5,202 nucleotides of DNA from Planctomycetota bacterium (GTDB taxonomy: Bacteria > Planctomycetota > UBA8108), in assembly GCA_016928605.1 (NCBI GenBank), contig JAFGKN010000556.1, positions 1-5,202 of the forward strand, given 5' to 3'. Within the stretch, counting starts at the first letter, position 1, and each line of letters opens with the position of its first letter. Both the position numbers and the translations under genes were made by a program. The notes under the pieces were generated by a model that had not been told where the DNA came from, searched no databases, and was given only the letters and a program-made list of their open reading frames with translations. Below are positions 1 through 5,202 of this stretch, piece by piece.

Positions 1-962
1 CGGCGGAGCGCGTCGATGTCCTCCGCGGACATCGCGCGCGAGGCCAGCTCCGGCTCGGGCCCGCAGGCGGCCAGGGCGAGGTGGAGATCGGCCGTCAGCT
101 CGCCCAGGCGCTCCGGCAGCGCGAGCGACCAGCGGCCGGCCGCGGGCTCGGCGGCGCTTCGCAGCTCGCCGAGGAGCGCGCTCCAGCCGTCGACGCCTCC
201 GGCCACGAACCGCTGCGCCATGGCCATCGACCAGGCGCGGCCGTCGTCTCCCCGGTACTCCATCCAGCCCTCGACGGCCGGCGTCCCCCGGAATCCCGTC
301 TCCTCGTCGAGAAAGCGGCAGAGCTCCACCTCCGGGTGCGGCCCCGGCTCGACTCGACGGTAGATCTTGAGGAGCGATGTCTCGTCGATCACGAGAGAGG
401 TGTTGCTCTGGTTCTCGTCGAGAGGGCGGACGATCGCTCCGCGAGATCCCGCCGCGCGCCCGAGCGCGCCCTCCTGAGCGGTCCTCTCGCCGGGAGACCG
501 CGCGAGGGCGAGGAGGATATGCCCGCGGCGCCCCGGCAACTCCTCTCCCCGTCTCCACGCACCGAGCAGGTGGGCCCAGAAAGGCTCGCCGGGCGCGGGG
601 GGATGGATGCTGAACCGGCCGTTATCAGACTCGACGAGGACGCGGAACGCCGGCTGGCGCGCCGGCTCGCGCCCTGCCTCCTCTTCCGTCCGGCTCCAGG
701 CGAGCGGCAGGTGATAGGTGTCGCGCGTCGAGTCTGCGAACCGGACCTCGAGCAGGCAGATCCAGCCCGCAGGCTCTTCCCCTCCGATCGCCACGAGATC
801 GAGAGGGCGGCACCCCTCGACCTCGCGGCCCTTGCCCGCGAACCATCGCTGGCGGGCGATCGCGCCGAGCGGCAGCCGCTCGATCCACCCGGCGATGCAG
901 CCCTCGACGGCTGCGGGGCGCAGTGCCCCGGCGTGCTTCACGGTGGCTTCGATCTCGGGCAT
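1..962 (-). CDS. Maltokinase (Mak/Pep2 family), N-terminal part, cut by window start
   Basis: Enzymes of this family phosphorylate maltose to maltose 1-phosphate with ATP in the cytoplasm; GlgE then uses this product for alpha-glucan synthesis. About 320 codons are visible of a family length near 450. Seen in the translation: an N-terminal cap with RQRWFAGKGRE (around residues 37-47), then ENQSNTSL (183-190), LLKIYRRVEPG (about 197-207), a family-typical PEVELCRFLDEE stretch, FVAGGVDGW (252-260), and LTADLHLALA shortly before the cut. These match maltokinases and the kinase half of TreS-maltokinase fusions. The catalytic HGDxHLGQ-type motif would lie beyond the window, so activity cannot be judged. 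ATG at 960-962 is chosen, with a weak GAGAG about 9 bases upstream. An in-frame GTG at 996-998, with GGAGG 12 bases upstream, is a possible alternative. An in-frame stop (complement of 1041-1043) rules out fusion to a trehalose synthase within this reading frame. The gene is divergent from the operon to its right and need not share its function. Confidence 0.88.
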   Translation of the reverse strand, partial: MPEIEATVKHAGALRPAAVEGCIAGWIERLPLGAIARQRWFAGKGREVEGCRPLDLVAIGGEEPAGWICLLEVRFADSTRDTYHLPLAWSRTEEEAGREPARQPAFRVLVESDNGRFSIHPPAPGEPFWAHLLGAWRRGEELPGRRGHILLALARSPGERTAQEGALGRAAGSRGAIVRPLDENQSNTSLVIDETSLLKIYRRVEPGPHPEVELCRFLDEETGFRGTPAVEGWMEYRGDDGRAWSMAMAQRFVAGGVDGWSALLGELRSAAEPAAGRWSLALPERLGELTADLHLALAACGPEPELASRAMSAEDIDALR

Positions 963-1144
963 GCTCGCGGTCTCTCGAAGAGCCTGGGAACCTCCCACTC
1001 GCTCGGCGAGCCTCCGCTCTACGCAGAAGCGGCCCGCAGGTCAAGCCTCCTCGCAGTTACCGGCACATCCGCCTCCGCTTGCGGGATCCTCATTTGGCGG
1101 CGCGCCGCGGGGATGCAACACTTGATCGAGCCTTCGGGTCGATG

Positions 1145-1165
1145 GGGTGACCCGAGCGGTCACCC
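1145..1165. promoter_or_regulatory. Perfect 8-bp inverted repeat, possible operator or RNA hairpin
   Basis: GGGTGACC (1145-1152) and GGTCACCC (1158-1165) are exact reverse complements separated by 5 bases (CGAGC). The dyad could be a binding site for a dimeric regulator between the divergent genes, or an RNA stem-loop. No T-run follows, so it does not look like an intrinsic terminator. Function is inferred from position and symmetry only. Confidence 0.4.
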
Positions 1166-1182
1166 GCTGCCTCGGCGGGTGA
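1160..1182. promoter_or_regulatory. Second perfect 8-bp inverted repeat, sharing an arm with the first
   Basis: TCACCCGC (1160-1167) and GCGGGTGA (1175-1182) are exact reverse complements with a 7-base spacer. The left arm overlaps the right arm of the 1145-1165 repeat by six bases (1160-1165). In RNA the two hairpins would therefore exclude each other. In DNA the GGGTGA hexamer occurs three times in alternating orientation (1145-1150, 1160-1165 reversed, 1177-1182), as in a multi-site operator. Confidence 0.35.
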
Positions 1183-1348
1183 GCGGAAGATGACAGCTCA
1201 TCTCGCGCGCGAGGCGGCGGACCGGAGCATCGTCCGGCGTCGCTTCGCGGGCGAGAGAAGGACGCCCGTCAAGCCGGGAGAAGGATCGTTGCATCGCATC
1301 GCGCTCAGTCATCGAGGGTTTCCGCGCCGCCGCGGCGTCCGTCGCGCC

Positions 1349-1352
1349 AGGA
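1349..1352 (+). promoter_or_regulatory. Ribosome binding site deciding the 1361 start
   Basis: AGGA lies 8 bases before ATG at 1361-1363, which is good spacing for initiation. The in-frame ATG at 1190 has its only purine-rich stretch (GGAAG) directly abutting the codon, which is too close. A GTG at 1358 is in frame, but 5 bases from the AGGA. Confidence 0.55.
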
Positions 1353-1360
1353 CCGCGGTG

Positions 1361-3889
1361 ATGGCTTGCCCCACGGGAGAGGAGGAGGGATCGACGCGCG
1401 CCGGCAAGGCCCAGCCTCGCGCCGGCGGAGCGGTGCTTCTCCTGCTCGTCCTGTGCGCTCCTCTCTGGACGGCCGGCTGCCGGCTGACCGGCGCGTCCAG
1501 CGCCCCAGAGCCGAGCGCGGAGTCCGCCCTGGCGGAGTACTCCTCCGCGGTCGGCGAGGGCGCCCGCCGGCTCGCGGCGATGGACCTCTCCGGCAGTGAC
1601 CTGGAGGATCTGGCGCCCAGCGGCCAGAGGGAGGAGATCGAGCGGCTCGCGCGGGATTTCGCGGCCGCGCTCGAGGATTACAAGGCCGCCTTGCAGCGGA
1701 TGCAGCCCCCCTGGCCGGAGCTCACGGGGACGGCTCTGCGGCTGCTGGAGCGGGACTTCGAGAGACGAGCGAGCCAGTTGGAGCAGGTGGCGCGCGCGTT
1801 CGAAGAGGATGTCCGCCCCCTGGCGCAGAGGGCTCGAGAGCTGACCTCCGCCGCGGGGAAGGAAGCGGCATGTCGGATCCGGAAGGCTCTCGACTATGCG
1901 GCCTGCTGCGAGGAGCTGGGCGCTCGGATGTCGGACCAGCGCGCGTACCTGATCGGGATCCACGAGCACGGGCTGCGGTCGCCCGGCGCCGACGATCATC
2001 CCGCGCAGCAGGTGCTCCATTTCTGCCTGCTCGAGCGGCTCGATCCCGCCGCCGCCGCCCGTCATGCGGCTGCGCACCGGCGGGCGTGGGAGGGATGGAT
2101 CCGCCGCAAGTGCAGCGACGAGCGGCCGGAAGCGGCGCTGGAGCTGCTCGCCTCTCTCTACACCGACTCGAGCGGCCGGCCACCGGTCGGTCTCGAGGTG
2201 CTTCACGACATCATGGAGAGCTGCATCGACCGCCCGCCCGCCGTCTCCGCGATCGCCGCGATGGAGAGGCACCTCCAGGAGATCGAGAGAGCCCTCCGCT
2301 CGTCCGGCGGCGGGAGTGCCGGCACGATCCCCGAGATCGATCACGCGCGGGCCGTTGTCATGCTCTCGAGGGCGCATGGCGACGGAGATCCCGAGCGTGC
2401 CATCCAAATCGCTCTTTCCGCGCTGCGCCAGGACTCGACGCTGGTGGAAGCCGTCCACCGCTTCGTGCTGGAGGCCGGTCAGGATCTCATCGACAAGCAC
2501 TCGCGAAACCGCGAGTACAACCGCGCCTTCAGGGCATTCTCCGGACTGCTCGCGCATGTTCCGGAGCGGCGGCTCAGGGATCTCGCCGAGCAATTCCGCT
2601 CGTACGCCATCGACCGGGCGCTCGCGGATCACCGCTCCGCCCGGGATTTGCGGAGGTTCGAGGACGCGAGGCGCATCCTGGACGACCTCGGCCGGCTCGC
2701 CGACCGCCCCAGCGAGCGCGAAGAGCTGCGCGGGCTGCTCCACGAGCACTACCTCGCGTACTCCCGGTCTCTGGAACGGACGGATCCGGGCGCGTACCTC
2801 AAGGTCTGCCAGGAGATGCACCGCGAGTTTCCGGATGACATGACGGCGAGGCGATGCCTCGACCGCGCCTACATCCAGCGCATGCAGGGCCTGATCGGCG
2901 ATCTGAAGACGGCCCACCGTCGCCTCACCGCCGACCGCGTCCTCGAGATCCTGAGGGAGGCGCTCTCGCTGGTCTCCACCGAGGAGGGGGTCGATACCTG
3001 CCAGCTCTGCTTCCGGCGCATCCGGGACGTGTGGCGCGCGCAGCTCGACCAGGTGCGCGACCCGCGCGATGCGCTCCGGCTCTCCCGCGAGATCGCATCT
3101 CTCGCCGGAGAAGGGCGCACCGAGGAGAGATCGAGGACGAGGAAAGTGATCTCGAGGCTGATCACGCTGGCCGCGGCCGAGGAGCGCTGGGGGCCTCTCG
3201 AGCAGGCCGTCGAGGCCTACCTCGAGGAGTTCGAGGAGCGCCCCGAGGTCCCCTCCTTCCAGGAGATCTACCTGCGCCTGATCCATCGGCTGGCCCGCAC
3301 CGGCGAGAGCGGAAAGCTGGCGAGACACCTCATCCTCTTCTCGGCGGTCTTTCCCCGATCGGCGGCGCTCGTCCGCCCCCTCCTCCTGGATCGCCTGGGC
3401 CCGGAGAGATCGGACCACCTGAGCTTCTTCGCGATCCTGAAGAAGCTCCAGCCGCACGCTCAGGAGGTCCAGGAGTACGAGCGGCGCCACGGCATCCTCG
3501 GATTCGACGTCGTCCAGGAGCTCTGCGGCCTGGCGGATCCGGGGACGTATCCCGTCCTTCGCGGGTGGATCGGCCAGGCGGACGGCGGCCAGGCCCCGCC
3601 GGCGGACGGCGGGTGGTTCCGGGGCGCCGCTGCGCAGCCGCCGGGCCGGGGAGGAGAGTTCGAGCGCGGCAGCGGAGCGGAGGCGGTCGCCGGGGCGCTC
3701 TCTACCGAAGCTGAGCAGCGCCGGCAGGAGTGGACCTCGATGATCGTGGCAGTGGGCGTCTGCGGGAGCATCATCTTCCCGGTGCTCCTGCTGATCGCGA
3801 CTCTTCGGCGGGGGACGTTCAGGTTCCGCTGGTACGGGCTGACGGCTCTCTGGCTCGGCATCACGGTGGGGATCCTGCTCGGCGGCTGA
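1361..3889 (+). CDS. Exported, probably lipid-anchored helical protein with C-terminal membrane hairpin, function unknown
   Basis: I do not recognise a named family for this 842-residue protein. The N-terminus has a short, mixed-charge, partly basic region, then a hydrophobic stretch (about residues 24-36) ending in WTAGC. Cys40 fits a relaxed lipoprotein cleavage pattern, although Thr at -3 is not the classical Leu. Residues ~45-725 are charged, Leu/Ala/Arg/Glu-rich and mostly helical, with a pattern like a TPR or other helical-repeat solenoid but no clear repeat consensus. Cysteines are frequent and include CC (182-183) and CQLC (547-550). A Gly/Pro/Ala-rich linker (~725-790) leads to two hydrophobic segments (~794-815 and ~824-841) joined by an RRGTFRFR loop. 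By the positive-inside rule that loop is cytoplasmic, placing the large body outside, consistent with the N-terminal export signal. The start at 1361 is preferred over 1190 because the extra 57 residues are arginine-rich and would bury the signal sequence. The gene is followed after 28 bases by the zinc-finger gene, probably its operon partner. Coding status is strong; role is unknown. Confidence 0.85.
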   Translation: MACPTGEEEGSTRAGKAQPRAGGAVLLLLVLCAPLWTAGCRLTGASSAPEPSAESALAEYSSAVGEGARRLAAMDLSGSDLEDLAPSGQREEIERLARDFAAALEDYKAALQRMQPPWPELTGTALRLLERDFERRASQLEQVARAFEEDVRPLAQRARELTSAAGKEAACRIRKALDYAACCEELGARMSDQRAYLIGIHEHGLRSPGADDHPAQQVLHFCLLERLDPAAAARHAAAHRRAWEGWIRRKCSDERPEAALELLASLYTDSSGRPPVGLEVLHDIMESCIDRPPAVSAIAAMERHLQEIERALRSSGGGSAGTIPEIDHARAVVMLSRAHGDGDPERAIQIALSALRQDSTLVEAVHRFVLEAGQDLIDKHSRNREYNRAFRAFSGLLAHVPERRLRDLAEQFRSYAIDRALADHRSARDLRRFEDARRILDDLGRLADRPSEREELRGLLHEHYLAYSRSLERTDPGAYLKVCQEMHREFPDDMTARRCLDRAYIQRMQGLIGDLKTAHRRLTADRVLEILREALSLVSTEEGVDTCQLCFRRIRDVWRAQLDQVRDPRDALRLSREIASLAGEGRTEERSRTRKVISRLITLAAAEERWGPLEQAVEAYLEEFEERPEVPSFQEIYLRLIHRLARTGESGKLARHLILFSAVFPRSAALVRPLLLDRLGPERSDHLSFFAILKKLQPHAQEVQEYERRHGILGFDVVQELCGLADPGTYPVLRGWIGQADGGQAPPADGGWFRGAAAQPPGRGGEFERGSGAEAVAGALSTEAEQRRQEWTSMIVAVGVCGSIIFPVLLLIATLRRGTFRFRWYGLTALWLGITVGILLGG

Positions 3890-3896
3890 GCGGGAT

Positions 3897-3910
3897 GGAG
3901 GAGAAGAGGA
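3897..3910 (+). promoter_or_regulatory. Strong ribosome binding site deciding the GTG start at 3918
   Basis: The purine-rich run GGAGGAGAAGAGGA sits just after the stop of the upstream gene. Its last AGGA ends 7 bases before GTG at 3918-3920, which is ideal spacing. The in-frame ATG at 3930 would be 19 bases away, so the GTG is the better start. The ATG at 3895 is in another frame and soon hits a stop after an arginine-rich run. Confidence 0.6.
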
Positions 3911-3917
3911 CGGCGAC

Positions 3918-5202
3918 GTGGAAACGACGATGCAAGCGGAGGCGCAGACGACGGAGCGATCCGGATCGCCGGTCGTTTCGATGATCGAGGCTCTGGGCCA
4001 GCGCGCCGAGAACCTCCGCGCCCTGCCGGCAGGCGAGGTGGATGCCTTCAACCGTGACGTCGAGGCACTTCACGCGAGCCTGAAGAGGATCTCCGATGAC
4101 CTCAAGGCGAGCTTCCACATCTGTCCGCACCTCGGCCAGAGGGTCATCTCGGAGAAGGCCCGGCGCGATTTGTTCCGCGACCTGGAGTCGGACGAGCAGC
4201 TTCTGGAGAAGATCCGCGGCAAGCTGATGGCTCTCTGCGAGTGCCTACTGGAGACTGAAGAGGTGCTCAAGGTCCTCCCCGAGCTCACGGCGATGCGCAG
4301 CGCGCTGGACGCGATCTCGGACGCCGGCCGGCGGAGGACGGCCAGGAACCACCTCGACAACTGCCGCGACCTCCAGGAGGATCTCCTCGAGTGGAAGAAG
4401 TCGGCGCGGAGGGGGCTCGAGAAGATCATCGAGAGCGGCCTGCCGGAGACGTTCGACATCGATCTGAGCCTTCCCGGCCAGGAGCCGGACGCGAGCCCCC
4501 CGCGCGCCAGCTCGCGGAAGCGCCGCGCCGCGGCGGGACCGTCGAGACGCGCGTCTCCCCCGGACTGCGGTGGGCGCGAGGCGCGAAGCGCCCCGTACAG
4601 GCGGAATCGAGCCGAAGAGCCCCGCGAGCCGGAGTCCGCGCCGGCGCCGTTGCCCCGCCGGAGCGAGGATGCGGCGGCCCGGGTGGACAGCGATCCGCTC
4701 CGGAGCCGCGTCCGCGACTACCTGAACCGCTGGTCCGCGTGGCATCCGCTGGCGCCATCGCGCCTGGGAGACCGGGTGCAGATCGCGCGGCCGGCAACCG
4801 AGACGCTGAAGATCCTGCGCATCTGCGCGCTGTGGGGAGAGCGAAGGATCGAGAACGCCTCCTCGCAGACGCGGGTGGAGGGGGAGTCGGACACGCGATT
4901 GTGGGACCTGCCCTGCTCGCCGCCTCCCGCCTTCCGGACCGGTCGCGAGAAGCGGCGGCCGACCCCGCCGCAGGGCGTCCTCGTCGCCTGTCCGAGCTGC
5001 TCCGAACAGGCTGAGCCGGCGTGCCCGCGCTGCGGTGGGCGCGGGATGATCCTCGCGGCCGGCGATGTCGAGACGACCTATCGCAGCGCCGATCTCATCG
5101 AGGCATCGGGAGGGCGGGCATTGCCTCGCTGGCTCGCGAGGTCGAGCGAGGGCAGCCGGCTCTTCTGGGACTTCCTCAGCGAGCCGGCTCTCCATCGAGA
5201 CG
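3918..5202 (+). CDS. Zinc-finger protein with helical N-terminal domain, function unknown, cut by window end
   Basis: The frame stays open for 428 codons to the window end; the C-terminus is missing. No signal peptide or membrane segment is seen, so a cytoplasmic location is likely. Residues ~19-180 are a strongly helical, heptad-like region rich in Leu, Glu and Lys, perhaps a coiled coil or helical bundle. Residues ~186-257 are a basic, Pro/Ser/Arg-rich linker that looks disordered. From ~258 a folded domain begins, with YLNRWSAWHPLAPSRLGD and later RVEGESDTRLWDLPC, followed by C358-x2-C361-x7-C369-x2-C372, a likely single zinc site. The second pair reads CPRCGGRG, the CxxCxGxG signature of DnaJ central zinc fingers and of SSUH2-like proteins. 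The first pair (CPSCSEQ) lacks the glycines. No J domain is present in the visible part, so it is not a DnaJ. A helical domain plus linker plus zinc finger suggests an adaptor or protein-binding role, which is inference. The 28-base gap after the membrane protein gene suggests co-transcription. Confidence 0.82.
   Translation, partial: METTMQAEAQTTERSGSPVVSMIEALGQRAENLRALPAGEVDAFNRDVEALHASLKRISDDLKASFHICPHLGQRVISEKARRDLFRDLESDEQLLEKIRGKLMALCECLLETEEVLKVLPELTAMRSALDAISDAGRRRTARNHLDNCRDLQEDLLEWKKSARRGLEKIIESGLPETFDIDLSLPGQEPDASPPRASSRKRRAAAGPSRRASPPDCGGREARSAPYRRNRAEEPREPESAPAPLPRRSEDAAARVDSDPLRSRVRDYLNRWSAWHPLAPSRLGDRVQIARPATETLKILRICALWGERRIENASSQTRVEGESDTRLWDLPCSPPPAFRTGREKRRPTPPQGVLVACPSCSEQAEPACPRCGGRGMILAAGDVETTYRSADLIEASGGRALPRWLARSSEGSRLFWDFLSEPALHRD

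Larger units (their letters stand above)
963..1360. other. Divergent intergenic region, no gene seen
   Basis: About 400 bases lie between the starts of the leftward kinase gene and the rightward lipoprotein gene. Open frames crossing it are arginine-rich, show no family resemblance and are continuations of shadow frames. Promoters for both directions should lie here, but I find no convincing -35/-10 pair on either strand. The best plus-strand fit is TTGGCG (1094-1099) with AACACT (1117-1122) at 17-base spacing, which is weak. The best minus-strand fit is TTGCAT (complement of 1113-1118) with a poor -10. The region is rich in perfect palindromes: GCGGCGCGCCGC at 1097-1108, CTCGCGCGCGAG at 1202-1213, and the repeats at 1145-1182 listed separately. 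If transcription starts left of 1145, the rightward mRNA has a structured leader of about 200 bases or more. Confidence 0.7.

Noticed and set aside
1145..1182. Intrinsic terminator
   Set aside because: The stems are GC-rich, but no T-run follows on either strand, and the position between two divergent gene starts does not call for a terminator.
81..1193. A 370-codon plus-strand open frame over the left part
   Set aside because: It is antisense to the maltokinase gene, whose translation shows clear family motifs. The plus frame is arginine-rich with no recognisable motif.
1222..1237. Short inverted repeat CCGGA/TCCGG with a 6-base spacer
   Set aside because: Five-base arms are expected by chance in sequence this GC-rich.
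1190..1360. Upstream in-frame start adding 57 residues to the membrane protein
   Set aside because: The added residues are arginine-rich, would hide the export signal, and the ATG lacks a properly spaced ribosome binding site. The region also overlaps the intergenic repeats.
1160..4051. A 963-codon open frame on the minus strand opposite the membrane protein gene
   Set aside because: Its composition is low-complexity (Arg, Pro, Leu, Glu) and follows from the high third-position GC of the plus-strand gene. The plus frame has a signal sequence, membrane segments and a ribosome binding site; the minus frame has none.
4245..5195. A 316-codon minus-strand open frame opposite the zinc-finger gene
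   Set aside because: The plus-strand frame shows a regular helical pattern, a paired CxxC motif and an excellent ribosome binding site. The minus frame is a GC-driven shadow.
1..5202. tRNA or rRNA genes, CRISPR arrays, insertion sequences or phage-type genes
   Set aside because: No cloverleaf with a TTCGA-type arm, no regularly spaced direct repeats, and no transposase or integrase motifs were seen in any plausible frame.

Overview
This is a GC-rich bacterial window (roughly 70% G+C by eye) with strong third-position GC bias, so long spurious open frames appear on both strands. Three genes are supported. None is complete at both ends except the middle one. The high GC, the GTG start of the third gene and the lipoprotein-type export signal fit a high-GC bacterium. 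Nothing in the window fixes the phylum.

Left part (about 1-962, minus strand): the N-terminal ~320 codons of a maltokinase-type kinase (Mak/Pep2 family, trehalose-to-glycogen metabolism), cut by the window start before its catalytic motifs. It appears to be a stand-alone kinase, because an in-frame stop lies just upstream of its start.

Middle (about 963-1360): a ~400-base divergent intergenic region with no supported gene. It holds a cluster of inverted repeats. Two of them overlap and would compete for the same central arm, so this is the best candidate regulatory element here.

Right part (1361-5202, plus strand): a two-gene unit with a 28-base gap and a strong ribosome binding site between the genes. 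The first gene encodes an 842-residue exported, probably lipid-anchored, mostly helical protein with a C-terminal pair of membrane segments. The second runs off the window end. It encodes a soluble-looking protein with a helical N-terminal part, a low-complexity basic/proline-rich linker and a C-terminal domain with a CxxC-x7-CxxC zinc-binding motif whose second half reads like a DnaJ-type CxxCxGxG repeat. I do not recognise a named family for either gene. Tight linkage suggests they act together, perhaps as an envelope protein with a cytoplasmic partner. That pair is the most plausible undescribed system in the window, but its function cannot be read from this sequence.
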